Notes under the pieces: generated by a model | Told to the model about the DNA's origin: nothing | The model's database searches: none | The model's input: only the letters and a program-made list of their open reading frames with translations | Program-made: the position numbers and the translations under genes | NCBI GenBank assembly: GCA_040902445.1 | Contig: JBBDXJ010000260.1 | Location: forward strand, 25,727-89,726 | DNA length: 64,000 nucleotides | Source of the DNA: Chryseosolibacter sp040902445 | GTDB taxonomy: Bacteria; Bacteroidota; Bacteroidia; Cytophagales; Cyclobacteriaceae | Reading direction: 5' to 3' | In this document: positions 25,966 to 35,107 of the stretch, piece by piece | Position numbering within the stretch: position 1 is the first letter of the stretch | How the letters are laid out: each line of letters opens with the position of its first letter

Positions 25966-27387
25966 ATGCGCTTACCCCTAACAATCCTGTTGACCATATG
26001 CGCCTTTTCCTGCTTGGCGCAGGATGGCTATAATATTCAATTCAAGGTATCTGGGTTGAAAGACACTACTGTTTATCTTGGATACTTTATCAATGAAAGC
26101 TCATTTGTTAAAGACACGGCAACTGTAAATTCAAAGGGTGAGTTTGCTTTTCAGGGAAGCAAGCCGTTGCTGGCAGGCGTTTACATGTTGGTTTTGAACA
26201 GGGCAAAGCAATTTGAATTTCTGGTGGCAGACGATCAGCATTTTACACTGGTCACAGACAGAACCGACTATGTTCAAAACATGAAAATTTCCGGCGACAG
26301 GGATAACACCCTTTTCTTTGAAAATATTTTCTTTAACATCGCGCGAAATAAGGAGGCAGAACCATTTGTTAAAATCCTTCAGGACAGCGCCACGAAGGAG
26401 GACGAAAAGAAAGGTGCGCGCGAAGAGATGAATAAGATCAATGCAAAAGTCCTCGCTTATCAGGAGGACCTGATCCAAAAAAACGGGTCGACATTTACAG
26501 GGAGGATCATCAAGTCGGGTAAGCCCGTAAGAATTCCCGATCCCCCGAAAAGGGCTGACGGCACAATTGATTCAACGTTTCAGTTGAGATGGTATCGAGA
26601 ACATTTTTTTGATCATTTCGATTTATCTGATGAGGCTTTGCTCCGCCTTCCCAGACCAGTATACCGGGATAAGATATATCAATACCTGGACAAATTGTAC
26701 CCGCCCCAGGCAGATTCGCTTACAAAAGCCATTGCCCGTATCGTTGCTAAAGCGAAAAAGAATCCGGAGACTTATAAATATTCCGTCTTTCTCAGTGTCC
26801 TCAAATATCAGAGTCATGAGATCATGGGCCTGGATGAAGTTTACGTCAATCTGTACGATACATATTTTGCTTCCGGCGAAATGGATTTCTGGGCAAATGC
26901 AAACCTGAAAAAGAATTTTAAGGAGCAGGCGGAAAGATTCAGGAAAAGTCTCATTGGAAAGACCGGACCTAACCTCATCATGCAGGATGTGAACCTGAAA
27001 CCTCGTGCGTTGTACGATATTAAAAACAAGTACTCCATTCTGTATGTTTTCAAGCCGGATTGTCCCAGTTGTAAGGAAGAGACGCCCAAGCTTCTCAATT
27101 TTTACAACCAAAAGAAATTTGATGTTGAGGTCTTTGCCGTATGCAGTGATTCGAGTATGAGGAACATGAGGGATTACATTAAAGAACTAAACCTGAAATG
27201 GATCACGGTCAATGGCCCAAGGTCATACGTCGGACCCTATCAGGACCTTTATGATGCGATGTCGACACCCACCCTATATGTTCTGGATGAGAAAAAGAAG
27301 ATCATAGGCAAGAAGATCCCCTCTGAAAAACTGGAAGATTTTTTAACCCAATATGAAAGGATCCAGAAATTGCGAGCTCGGCTGTAG
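25966..27387 (+). CDS. TlpA-like thioredoxin-fold protein with DUF4369/DUF5106-type N-terminus
   Basis: 473 residues with signal peptide (LPLTILLTICAFSCLAQ). Residues about 20-120 match the DUF4369-type beta domain common in Bacteroidota (YNIQFKVSGLKDTTVYLGYF). A helical middle part of DUF5106 type follows. A C-terminal thioredoxin/AhpC-TSA domain has C366-P-S-C369 in VFKPDCPSCKEETP and a cis-Pro region STPTLYVLD. It is a periplasmic disulfide reductase or oxidase candidate. An 8-32 bp gap separates it from the next gene, so the two may be co-transcribed. It could supply reductant to exported MsrA or other envelope proteins (inference). Confidence 0.87.
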   Translation: MRLPLTILLTICAFSCLAQDGYNIQFKVSGLKDTTVYLGYFINESSFVKDTATVNSKGEFAFQGSKPLLAGVYMLVLNRAKQFEFLVADDQHFTLVTDRTDYVQNMKISGDRDNTLFFENIFFNIARNKEAEPFVKILQDSATKEDEKKGAREEMNKINAKVLAYQEDLIQKNGSTFTGRIIKSGKPVRIPDPPKRADGTIDSTFQLRWYREHFFDHFDLSDEALLRLPRPVYRDKIYQYLDKLYPPQADSLTKAIARIVAKAKKNPETYKYSVFLSVLKYQSHEIMGLDEVYVNLYDTYFASGEMDFWANANLKKNFKEQAERFRKSLIGKTGPNLIMQDVNLKPRALYDIKNKYSILYVFKPDCPSCKEETPKLLNFYNQKKFDVEVFAVCSDSSMRNMRDYIKELNLKWITVNGPRSYVGPYQDLYDAMSTPTLYVLDEKKKIIGKKIPSEKLEDFLTQYERIQKLRARL

Positions 27388-27419
27388 GCCCCCTCGTTGC
27401 TGCTGAGACAATCTGCGTG

Positions 27420-28211
27420 ATGAACAAATCAACCTTTCATATAACACGCATGGATTGCGCTTCGGAGGAGCAGCTGATCCGAATGAAATTGGAAGGAGAT
27501 ATTGCCATATATTCATTATCCTTTAATATCCCGGAAAGAGAACTTGTCGTGTTTCACGATCACTCGTCACAAACCGTCGCGCAAAAAGTGAATGAACTCA
27601 ACCTCGGGTCGACTTTACTTGAGTCGGTTGAAGTTGAAACGTCCGGCGACGTCGACACGACCACACAACATAAGCTACTGTGGACCGTTCTCGCGATCAA
27701 CTTTGGCTGTTTTGTCCTTGAGATTGTCACCGGTTTTACCTCGCGTTCGATGGGACTGGTGGCTGATTCGCTTGACATGCTTGCGTATGCATTTGTGTAT
27801 GGACTTGCATTGTTTGTGGTAGGCGGAACGGCGATACGTAAGAAGAGCATTGCAACAGCCGCGGGTTATCTCCAAATGGTTCTCGCAATAGTTGGTTTTA
27901 CTGAAGCGCTGAGAAGATTTATGGGATATGATCTTGCTCCGGACTTTGGCACAATGATCGTTATTTCAATCATTGCCCTTTCCGGAAACGCTATTTGCCT
28001 CTGGCTTCTGCAACGATCGAAAAGCACGGAACCACATATGAAAGCCAGTATGATCTTTACTTCCAACGATGTGATCATCAACATCGGCGTCATCGCTGCG
28101 GGCGTAATGGTCTATATCACAGGTTCTAACAAACCTGATCTCATTGTTGGCAGCATCATATTCTTTATCGTCACCCGTGGTGCGCTCCGGATTTTAAAGC
28201 TGGGGAACTAG
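27420..28211 (+). CDS. Cation diffusion facilitator-like transporter with metal-binding-like N-terminus
   Basis: 263 residues from ATG 27420; a GTG lies one codon earlier. Residues about 1-75 resemble an HMA-type ferredoxin fold (FHITRMDCASEEQLIRMKL) with only one of the two Cys of the usual CxxC. The membrane part has about six helices with CDF-like segments: SMGLVADSLDMLAYAFVYG and MIFTSNDVIINIGVIAAGV, where D residues replace parts of the HxxxD metal sites. Transport of a divalent metal such as Zn, Co or Cd is likely from the family. The modified metal site makes the ion uncertain. It follows the TlpA-like gene by about 30 bp. Confidence 0.8.
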   Translation: MNKSTFHITRMDCASEEQLIRMKLEGDIAIYSLSFNIPERELVVFHDHSSQTVAQKVNELNLGSTLLESVEVETSGDVDTTTQHKLLWTVLAINFGCFVLEIVTGFTSRSMGLVADSLDMLAYAFVYGLALFVVGGTAIRKKSIATAAGYLQMVLAIVGFTEALRRFMGYDLAPDFGTMIVISIIALSGNAICLWLLQRSKSTEPHMKASMIFTSNDVIINIGVIAAGVMVYITGSNKPDLIVGSIIFFIVTRGALRILKLGN

Positions 28212-28379
28212 TCATATAAGCTAGTGAATAACTATTCATCCCGTTTTTTAAAGTTTGAAATGTCGGGGTGATTTCCTGACTGTGCTTGTAGATGAGCTAA
28301 AAAAGGAAGGGAGAAACGTCTTGGTGCGGGAAAACGCTTCTCCTCCTGTAAATTACAAATGGTATTAAACGAGGGCAAG

Positions 28380-28964
28380 TTATTTGATCTGTCCCCTGAT
28401 CTCGCCACCCGGGAGTTGTGTGGTGTGTACATTTACATAAGCGTTGCCGCTGCGGATTAAATCGACTACTGCTTCAAGTGATTTAACGCTGCCAATACAA
28501 GCCAGAGCATTAACATTTGCATCGGTAATCGTACCCTCCGCTAACACGCCATTGGAGACTCCAGTTGTTGGCGTTCCGAAAAGTGGTACGACTACCGGTC
28601 CGTTTACACCAGCTGCGGCACAATGGATGTGTGCTGCTCGTACATTTTCAATGTTGGCAACGATTAATTTATAAGACATTTCAGTTCCATCCTCACTAAG
28701 GTGGAAAATAACTTGTCCCTGCCCCGGCATAGCATTAGCCGGAACTTCATTACCTCCGGATAGATGGGCTGTAAAAGTTCGCTTCGCCATCAGGCTCTGT
28801 TCCGAGGCCTGAGCACTTAATTCGTCCGATAAAAGACCGATGTCAGAATTCCTGGGCGCCAGGCTTTCATCGTGCTGCATGCAGGCTGCAAAAAGGAGAT
28901 AGCAGATCGTGATCACGCTTCCTTTCCACACCATTTTTGGAATTAATTGTAAACTCTTTTTCAT
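28380..28964 (-). CDS. CHRD-domain lipoprotein
   Basis: 194 residues. The signal peptide ends in LLFAAC, with Cys as the likely lipidated residue. A CHRD (chordin) domain covers about 62-192: FTAHLSGGNEVPANAMPGQG, IENVRAAHIHCAAAGVNGPV, YVNVHTTQLPGGEIRGQI. Bacterial CHRD proteins are secreted or surface-exposed and of unclear function. The gene is alone on the minus strand between convergent and divergent neighbours. A TAACTTTA box about 55 bp upstream of the start (near 29015) is a possible promoter element. Confidence 0.88.
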   Translation of the reverse strand: MKKSLQLIPKMVWKGSVITICYLLFAACMQHDESLAPRNSDIGLLSDELSAQASEQSLMAKRTFTAHLSGGNEVPANAMPGQGQVIFHLSEDGTEMSYKLIVANIENVRAAHIHCAAAGVNGPVVVPLFGTPTTGVSNGVLAEGTITDANVNALACIGSVKSLEAVVDLIRSGNAYVNVHTTQLPGGEIRGQIK

Positions 28965-29298
28965 AATTTTTAGATTTTTTATTGGTGAACCCTGATGGCT
29001 ACCATTTGTAAGATGTAAATAAAGTTAGGCGAAGTTTAATGATATCAACGAAAAAGTAGGCAATTATCTTCGCTGAAAAACTTCCTTTGCGACAAATCTC
29101 TGCGTGATGAATAGTGGTTTTAGAGTTGATATTATACTTGAATCGTACTGCATTAATATGCTATCTATCAAATAGTTATTGATAGATTATGAACTTTTGA
29201 TTTATGTAATTGAGAAAAAGAATTTTTACTGTTGACACAGGGTTGTCAAAGTCAGGTGTTTCCTTTGAAACCGGAAATTTCAGTTAACATATAAGCAT
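28965..29298. other. Intergenic region between divergent genes
   Basis: 334 AT-rich bases between the CHRD and SnoaL-like genes, containing the two divergent promoters. No coding frame, repeat or clear operator palindrome was seen. Confidence 0.4.
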
Positions 29299-29658
29299 AT
29301 GACAACACAAGAGATCGCGAACCGGCTGGTAGCCTTTTGCAGACAAGCCGACTGGGAGAGTGCCCATAAAGCGCTGTATGCCACTAATGCCCAAAGTATT
29401 GAACCCTACTCCACTCCGGAATTTGAAAAAATCACTGAAGGGATGGATGCTATTAGAAACAAAGGAAAGATGTTTGATGCCATGGTTGAAAAGGTGCACA
29501 GCATTGAAGTATCAGAGCCCCTTGTCGCTGGTAACAGCATTGCTTTTACATTAGAGGTGGACATGACCATGAAAGGAAGAGGAAGGATGAAATCCCCGGA
29601 GCTGTGTGTATATCAGGTAAAAGATGGTAAGATCGTCTCGGAGGAATTTTTTGTTTGA
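29299..29658 (+). CDS. SnoaL-like / NTF2-fold protein
   Basis: 119 residues, cytosolic. Fits the SnoaL-like polyketide-cyclase or NTF2 superfamily: an N-terminal helix (EIANRLVAFCRQADWESAHKALY), a short EPY segment (SIEPYSTPEFEKITEGMDAI), then strands IAFTLEVDMTMKGRGR and ELCVYQVKDGKIVSEEFFV. Members bind small hydrophobic ligands or act as isomerases. Here it is a stand-alone gene of unknown substrate. Confidence 0.85.
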   Translation: MTTQEIANRLVAFCRQADWESAHKALYATNAQSIEPYSTPEFEKITEGMDAIRNKGKMFDAMVEKVHSIEVSEPLVAGNSIAFTLEVDMTMKGRGRMKSPELCVYQVKDGKIVSEEFFV

Positions 29659-29705
29659 CCTGAGTGTGTATAGGATATCAGGTAATGATCAGATCCTTTT
29701 TTGTA

Positions 29706-29727
29706 GAGACAAGGCCTGCCTTGTCTC
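29706..29727. repeat. GAGACAAGGC palindromic repeat
   Basis: A 10-bp perfect inverted repeat, GAGACAAGGC / GCCTTGTCTC, with a 2-nt loop and further near-pairing outside it. There is no T-run after the stem. The GTAGAGACAAGGC...GCCTTGTCTC form resembles short REP-like hairpins scattered in intergenic DNA of many bacteria. It may also act as an mRNA 3' end for the SnoaL-like gene. Confidence 0.6.
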
Positions 29728-29779
29728 CACGGTATTTAAAATTTTATTTACCTTTAAATTCTAGGGGATCCTTTCATGC

Positions 29780-31180
29780 ATGATGTATAAACAAACGTTC
29801 TGTCGCCTTCTCCTGTCCGCGGTAGCGATTTTGGGCTTGTCGATAATGAATATCAAAGCCCAGGAGAAACCCAACATTGTCTTTATTCTCGCCGATGATC
29901 TGGGATATACTGACCTCGGTTGTTATGGAAATCCCTTTAATGAAACTCCACATCTTGACTCGTTGGCGCAGACGGGAATGAAATTTACTCAAGCCTACTC
30001 GTCATCACCGGTTTGTTCACCATCCCGGGCTGGTATTCTCACGGGTTTGCACCCAGCGCGTCTTCAACTGACTAATTTTTTGGTGGGGGATCGGATAGAT
30101 CCGGCGTCCCCGGTACTTCCGGCTGAATGGAAGAAATATTTATCATCAGGTGAAACAACGCTGGCAGAGATCCTTCGTGCAAAACAGTATGAATGTGGAA
30201 TGGTTGGCAAATGGCACCTCGGTACAGCGGATTCTCTTCTCGCTTCTGCGCAGGGTTTTACATACGAGCGAATGATCGCGAGAAACGGACTGGATTATTA
30301 TAATTATTCCATTACCAGTAAAAATAAAACAGTTTTCGAAGATCACGGTGACAGTTATTTGACAGATAAGTTGACGGACTACGGGGTGGAATTCATCCGT
30401 CAAAATAGGGATAAACCTTTTTTTCTGTATCTCGCATATTCGGCTCCTCATGTTGTGCTGACCCCACGCGGCGATAAACTGCGCAAATATTTTTTCAAAT
30501 ATGAAAAGTTTAACAGAGTGTACAACCCGAATTATGCGGCCATGCTCGAGAGTCTGGATGATGGGGTAGGGCGGATCCTGCAGACTCTAAAGGAGATGCA
30601 ACTGGAAGACAACACGCTGATCATTTTTACATCGGATAACGGTGGAGTTGGATTGCCGGAATTAGGTCCGACGCCGACATCGTTGGCGCCCCTCCGCGCC
30701 TGGAAGGGACATGTATACGAGGGGGGTATCCGCGTTCCCTTGATTCTAAACTGGCCGCAAGAAATACAGCCGGCGCAGATCAATGACAATTACGTTTCAA
30801 ACCTTGATTTTTTTCCCACCTTTCTGGATATCCTGGAAATTAAGAGTATGGCCAGGAAGCTGGATGGAAAAAGTATGCTTTCAACATGGTTAAATCCGGC
30901 CGCAACCTTCGACCGAGGCCCGGTTTACTGGCATTATCCGCACTTCAGCAACCAATTGGGAAGACCCGCAGGCGCGATTCGCAATGGTAAGTTTAAGCTG
31001 GTCGAAAGTTATGAATCCGGAAAGATCGAATTGTTTAACCTTGCAGATGACGTGGAGGAGAAAACTGATTTGAGCGAAAAATATCCTGAAAAGGTTAAGG
31101 AGTTATTGAGCGATCTCCGAAGTTGGCAAAAGGATGTCAAAGCGAATATGCCTAAACCCAACCCGGGCTATAAGAAATAA
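29780..31180 (+). CDS. Exported sulfatase (arylsulfatase family)
   Basis: 466 residues with signal peptide (LLLSAVAILGLSIMNIKAQ). Sulfatase features are PNIVFILADDLGYTDLG with D39 and D40 as calcium ligands, and SSPVCSPSRAGILTG with C79 in the CxPSR motif converted to formylglycine. GKWHLG, AYSAPH and IFTSDNGG follow at expected distances. It hydrolyses sulfate esters in the periplasm, possibly of polysaccharides. Activity needs a formylglycine-generating enzyme, not encoded in this window. There is no adjacent SusCD pair or polysaccharide lyase, so no PUL is evident. An alternative ATG lies one codon downstream. Confidence 0.93.
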   Translation: MMYKQTFCRLLLSAVAILGLSIMNIKAQEKPNIVFILADDLGYTDLGCYGNPFNETPHLDSLAQTGMKFTQAYSSSPVCSPSRAGILTGLHPARLQLTNFLVGDRIDPASPVLPAEWKKYLSSGETTLAEILRAKQYECGMVGKWHLGTADSLLASAQGFTYERMIARNGLDYYNYSITSKNKTVFEDHGDSYLTDKLTDYGVEFIRQNRDKPFFLYLAYSAPHVVLTPRGDKLRKYFFKYEKFNRVYNPNYAAMLESLDDGVGRILQTLKEMQLEDNTLIIFTSDNGGVGLPELGPTPTSLAPLRAWKGHVYEGGIRVPLILNWPQEIQPAQINDNYVSNLDFFPTFLDILEIKSMARKLDGKSMLSTWLNPAATFDRGPVYWHYPHFSNQLGRPAGAIRNGKFKLVESYESGKIELFNLADDVEEKTDLSEKYPEKVKELLSDLRSWQKDVKANMPKPNPGYKK

Positions 31181-31270
31181 AAATGTGCGTGCGATTTTAA
31201 GTTTGCGCGCGCTCACACACTCCGGGCAGAGAGTTATTTTTTTTTATAAATCATTTCCCAAAAGGTGCGT

Positions 31271-31304
31271 CTTAAAACTTAAAACTTAAAACTTAAAACT
31301 TAAA
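31271..31304. repeat. CTTAAAA heptamer tandem array abutting a start codon
   Basis: Four perfect CTTAAAA units (31271-31298) and a fifth partial unit CTTAAA (31299-31304). The last A is the first base of the ATG of the yedK-like gene. The array occupies the exact place of the ribosome-binding region and possibly the -7 box, so copy-number change would alter the leader spacing. Confidence 0.85.
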
Positions 31305-32044
31305 TGTGTTATCACAAATCCTTAACAGCAAAATACGAACAGCTCGCTGACTATTATTCAACTTCCTATTCCAAAATAGTTGAAGAAATATATTCCATAA
31401 GATTTCATGAGAATGGTTTCGATTTTTTGCCTGGTCCCGTAGTTACCGCGGGGAAACCCACGGAGATTCAGATGTTTCACTGGGGACTCGTTCCCTTTTG
31501 GGTAAAGGACCTTGCAGGTGCGACACGGCTCAAAGCATCCACATTGAATGGTATCAGTGAGGAAATGTATGAAAAACCTTCGTATCGCGATGCGGCCAGC
31601 GAAGGCAAACGTTGCCTTATTCCCTGTACCGGATTTTTCGAATGGCGCTGGCTGGATGAAAAAGGAAAAACAAAAATACCCTACTACATTGCTTTAAAGA
31701 ACCAGCCGATTTTTTCCATCGCAGGCTTGTACTCACGATGGGTAAACAAGGCGAATGATGACCGTTATTACTCCTATACCGTGCTGACTACAAAAGCCAA
31801 CGGCATGATGAGTACGATCCATAACTCCAAACAGCGAATGCCCGTGATCCTGACCCGCGAATATGAAAAAGACTGGCTCAATCCTAACTTGACCAAAGAA
31901 GATGTGCTGGCGTTGTGTCAGCCGATCGATGATAAACTGATGGGCGCCCACACGATTTCCAAACGTATTACTTCAAAAACGGAAGAGACGAATGTTCCGG
32001 AAGTACTGGAGGTGAAGGAGTACGAGGAGCTGAGCAGCAAATGA
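31304..32044 (+). CDS. yedK: SOS response-associated protein, YedK/HMCES family
   Basis: 246 residues of the SRAP family. C2 right after the initiator Met forms the covalent thiazolidine link with abasic DNA. Other family features are IPCTGFFEWRW, with the catalytic Glu region, and IHNSKQRMPVIL, with the active-site His. Members shield abasic sites in single-stranded DNA. Because Cys2 must become the N-terminus, the start at 31304 is firm. Upstream there is no Shine-Dalgarno site but an unusual 7-bp tandem array. It is separated from the sulfatase by about 120 bp. Confidence 0.92.
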   Translation: MCYHKSLTAKYEQLADYYSTSYSKIVEEIYSIRFHENGFDFLPGPVVTAGKPTEIQMFHWGLVPFWVKDLAGATRLKASTLNGISEEMYEKPSYRDAASEGKRCLIPCTGFFEWRWLDEKGKTKIPYYIALKNQPIFSIAGLYSRWVNKANDDRYYSYTVLTTKANGMMSTIHNSKQRMPVILTREYEKDWLNPNLTKEDVLALCQPIDDKLMGAHTISKRITSKTEETNVPEVLEVKEYEELSSK

Positions 32045-32045
32045 G

Positions 32046-32381
32046 GTGAGTTGTGAGTGGTCAGTTGTGAGTGGGGCGCTTATCAGGGATTTGATTTTTC
32101 ATCGGAATTGGTGGGGACACGTGCGTGAATCGTGAGACGTGAATCGTGAGTGCTTGCGTGCGGCTCAATCTGTTGCTTTCTATAGTGTAATTCCTGCTGG
32201 ATCTTTCGTGAGTCGTGAATCGTGAGTGGCGGCTGGACTTCGACAATGCTGAATTTTTTTGGCCTAAAGACTTAGGTACAGGATATGCTCATCGCTGCCT
32301 TTTTGACATGAACTCGCCGATAGCTTACGATGCCTACACAATTAGATAACAGATATTCACCATTCACCATTCACCACTCAC
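32046..32381. repeat. Cluster of heptamer tandem repeats in a gene-free region
   Basis: Between yedK and the enolase-superfamily gene (32045-32584, no genes) four arrays with 7-bp period occur. 32046-32073 has GTGAGTT, GTGAGTG, GTCAGTT, GTGAGTG. 32124-32151 has CGTGAAT, CGTGAGA, CGTGAAT, CGTGAGT. 32207-32227 has CGTGAGT, CGTGAAT, CGTGAGT. 32354-32381 has TATTCAC, CATTCAC, CATTCAC, CACTCAC. The words are related on opposite strands (GTGAATG-type against CATTCAC). No protein frame accounts for them. Confidence 0.85.
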
Positions 32382-32584
32382 TTATTTAATTTGCAAAAGC
32401 CTCTTCTTAATGGGCAAAATTGGTGAAGGATTATTGTAAAATATGAAATAATGATGTTAATTATCGATTCATTTGTTTGCCTTCAGGGCTTTTCGTGTGT
32501 GGATAATGGCAGGTGAACAAGCGCAAACTGATACTGGATCTTTGCAGGAAATAATTTTCAACTCCCATATTTAAATCCTTAACC

Positions 32585-33976
32585 ATGAATGATACAATTA
32601 CAAACGACCGCCGTGGATTTCTGAAGAAAGCCGGTCTTGGCGGACTGAGTTTAGCGGCCATGACAGCAGCCCCCATCGAAGATGTTTTAGCGCATTCTAC
32701 CTCAAAGGTAAACCGCAATTCTGCGCCCACTGATCTTAAAATTACGGATGTACGCATTGCGGAAATCAGCGGTGTGGTTTTTCGCACCCCTATTGTTCGT
32801 ATCTACACAAACCAGGGGCTTGTCGGTCACGGCGATGTGAGAGATGGCGCTGCCAAGGAATACGCGCTCTTCCTGAAGAGCAGGTTGCTGGGAGAAAATC
32901 CCTGTAATGTGGAAAGGCTGTTCAAAAAAATAAAACAATTTGGCCACCACGCGCGCCAGGGCGGTGGTGTTTCAGGTGTGGAAATGGCGTTGTGGGATCT
33001 CGCCGGCAAGGCATACAACGTACCGGTATACATGCTTTTAGGTGGCAAATATCGCGACAGGGTAAGGGTATACTGCGACACAACGACTTCTCCCGATCCT
33101 GCTGAATATGCAAAGCGCATGCAGGAGCGGGTTGACAAGGGGTATACCGCCCTGAAGATGGACATCGGTATTAACCTCATCAAGGATATTCCCGGTACGA
33201 TCATCAATGGGCCTGACGGAAAATACAAACCGTATGAGTATGAGTACCGGAAATACAATATGGCTCAACATCCGTTCACTGGTGTTCAGATCACCGATAA
33301 AGGAATGGAAAAGCTCATGGAATTTCTCCATGTGATGCGCGCTCAGATCGGTTATGAAATTCCCATGGGCACGGATCATTGGGGACACTTTGGTGTTAAT
33401 GAAGCCATCAAAATTGCCCGCGCTGCTGAAAAATATAACCTCGCCTATATAGAGGATATCATCCCATGGCAATACACTAAACAATGGCGTGAGATCACAG
33501 AATCAACAACCACGCCTACGTTAACGGGTGAGGATATTTTTTCGTTGGAAAATGGGTTCAAAGAATTGATTGACACGCATGCCGTTGATATTGTTCACCC
33601 TGATCCTAATACGGCCGGCGGCATTTTGGAAACAAAAAGAATAGGGGATTATGCTTCCGCCAATGGAATAGGATTTCAGCATCACCACGCAGCCGGCCCT
33701 GTTTCTTTTCTTGGATCTGTGCATAGCGCAGCCGCAACCGAAAACTTTTTATGGCTGGAGCACCATGCGGTTGACAAACCCCGGTTTGATGATTTGGTCA
33801 CAGGTATTGAAAAACCGATCGTTCAAAACGGCTATGTCAAAGTGCCGGAAAAACCGGGTATCGGCGTTGAATTGAACGAAGAAGTTGTAAAGGAATTTCT
33901 TCACAAAGGAGAAAAACTGTTTGCTCCGACACCGGAATGGGATCAGATCCGCGCCTGGGACAGGCTGTGGAGCTGA
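32585..33976 (+). CDS. Enolase-superfamily protein (mandelate racemase/muconate lactonizing type), Tat signal
   Basis: 463 residues. The N-terminus NDRRGFLKKAGLGGLSLAAM is a Tat-like signal, suggesting export in folded form, unusual for a family mostly cytosolic. The MR/MLE domains show KMDIGIN, metal-ligand regions GTDHWG, YIEDIIPW and TGEDIF, and a histidine-rich catalytic block GFQHHHAAGPV. The layout resembles sugar-acid dehydratases of the mannonate/galactonate group, which remove water from aldonic acids; the true substrate is not determinable. Nearby DUF1080, sulfatase and DUF2911 genes fit a general carbohydrate-scavenging theme, although they are not one operon. Confidence 0.88.
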   Translation: MNDTITNDRRGFLKKAGLGGLSLAAMTAAPIEDVLAHSTSKVNRNSAPTDLKITDVRIAEISGVVFRTPIVRIYTNQGLVGHGDVRDGAAKEYALFLKSRLLGENPCNVERLFKKIKQFGHHARQGGGVSGVEMALWDLAGKAYNVPVYMLLGGKYRDRVRVYCDTTTSPDPAEYAKRMQERVDKGYTALKMDIGINLIKDIPGTIINGPDGKYKPYEYEYRKYNMAQHPFTGVQITDKGMEKLMEFLHVMRAQIGYEIPMGTDHWGHFGVNEAIKIARAAEKYNLAYIEDIIPWQYTKQWREITESTTTPTLTGEDIFSLENGFKELIDTHAVDIVHPDPNTAGGILETKRIGDYASANGIGFQHHHAAGPVSFLGSVHSAAATENFLWLEHHAVDKPRFDDLVTGIEKPIVQNGYVKVPEKPGIGVELNEEVVKEFLHKGEKLFAPTPEWDQIRAWDRLWS

Positions 33977-34300
33977 GCTATTGCAAAGCGAAAGCCGGAA
34001 CTGTGAATGCTGCGCGAAACGAGTGCATACCTCGCGCTTCCTAAAGCGACCAAATGAAGCGGACCCTAAAACGAGATTGCTTCACCAATCACTCGCTTCC
34101 GGCCTTCGCTCGCAATGCCCATTCGACTTCAATGGAAGCCGTCCGGCTAAATCCTGAGCGAAACCTTTAGGCGGGTGTTCGAAATATTCAATTGTTGCCT
34201 TATCTTCATGGGACGTGCAGGCCATTAACAGCCGGGTATTCTTTCACCCGACAGATAATGTCCTGCAGAAACCATCAGTTAACCCAAAAACTATATCAAA
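33977..34300. other. Intergenic region with repeat-like segment
   Basis: 324 bp without a real gene. Around 34068-34120 a stretch (CGAGATTGCTTCAC...CGCTCGCAATG) resembles an interspersed intergenic repeat of REP type. The 3' part carries a promoter-like box at 34201. The frame at 33921-34157 is a shadow with no family character. Confidence 0.4.
34201..34208 (+). promoter_or_regulatory. Putative promoter of DUF2911 gene
   Basis: TATCTTCA with TTCG 19 nt upstream fits the Bacteroidota -7/-33 arrangement (TAnnTTTG/TTTG) with one or two mismatches. It lies 92 nt before the ATG at 34301. Confidence 0.4.
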
Positions 34301-34837
34301 ATGATTACAACAAAGATCCAAACACGATTTGTACTGGCATTGGCGGGATTGCTGATGACCTCAGTGCTCTGGGCTCAGGGTGATAAAGCGAGCAGGCCAA
34401 GCCCTCCTGGAACGGCTTCCGGCAAAGTAAAAGAGGCCAATATCACCATCAACTACAGCAGCCCTGCTGTAAAAGGCAGACAGATTTTTGGCTCACTGGT
34501 TCCTTACGGAGAAGTCTGGCGCGCGGGCGCTAATGAGGCAACAATATTTGAAACGGATAAGGACATTAAGGTAGAAGGCAAAACTCTGCCTGCCGGGAAA
34601 TACAGTTTGTACGCCATTCCCGGTGAAAAGGAGTGGACAATTATTTTTAATAAACAGACCGGTCAGTGGGGTGTGAAAAAAGGAGGCAGCTCACGCGATG
34701 CCGCGCAGGATGCATTAACTGTCCAGGTTAAGCCCAAAAAGTCATCAGCGATGGCAGAACGTTTAGCCTATGAAGTAAACGACAAGGGTTTTGTTCTCCG
34801 CTGGGATAACACGGAGGTACCTGTAGCAATTAAATAG
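34301..34837 (+). CDS. DUF2911 exported protein
   Basis: 178 residues with signal peptide (FVLALAGLLMTSVLWAQ). DUF2911 pattern: INYSSPAVKGRQIFGSLVPYGEVWRAGANEAT, then GKTLPAGKYSLYAIPGEKEWTIIFNK. The family is widespread in Bacteroidota, periplasmic, and of unknown function. The gene is monocistronic, ending 43 bp before a strong terminator. Confidence 0.92.
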   Translation: MITTKIQTRFVLALAGLLMTSVLWAQGDKASRPSPPGTASGKVKEANITINYSSPAVKGRQIFGSLVPYGEVWRAGANEATIFETDKDIKVEGKTLPAGKYSLYAIPGEKEWTIIFNKQTGQWGVKKGGSSRDAAQDALTVQVKPKKSSAMAERLAYEVNDKGFVLRWDNTEVPVAIK

Positions 34838-34844
34838 CGAAAAA

Positions 34845-34865
34845 GCAAAAAGCAGAAAGCAGAAA
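34845..34865. repeat. GCAGAAA heptamer tandem repeat
   Basis: Units GCAAAAA, GCAGAAA, GCAGAAA with 7-bp period, starting just after the stop codon of the DUF2911 gene and preceded by a related GCGAAAA. The reverse complement family occurs at 36178-36212. Confidence 0.75.
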
Positions 34866-34880
34866 GCGGAATAAAAGAGA

Positions 34881-34910
34881 GCCTGGAGTATTCTCCAGGC
34901 GTTATTTTTT
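34881..34910 (+). terminator. Rho-independent terminator of DUF2911 gene
   Basis: A perfect 8-bp stem, GCCTGGAG (34881-34888) / CTCCAGGC (34893-34900), with loop TATT, followed by GTTATTTTTT. The position 43 bp after the stop codon and the T-rich tail are classical. Confidence 0.88.
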
Positions 34911-35107
34911 AATCAACCTTGTTTTTGATCAGGGATTAAATAAGCAGTTGTCGGTAAACTGAAATTCCGGATTAACCCCACTCCTATGTGACAAGATAAA
35001 TCGTCATGCAAAGTTATTCTGTTTTTAGAAGGACCAGCTAATTCTGACCGTCGGAACGGAATCTTGGATGATTGCATTCGCTGGGTTGGGGTTGCATTCA
35101 CTTTCCA

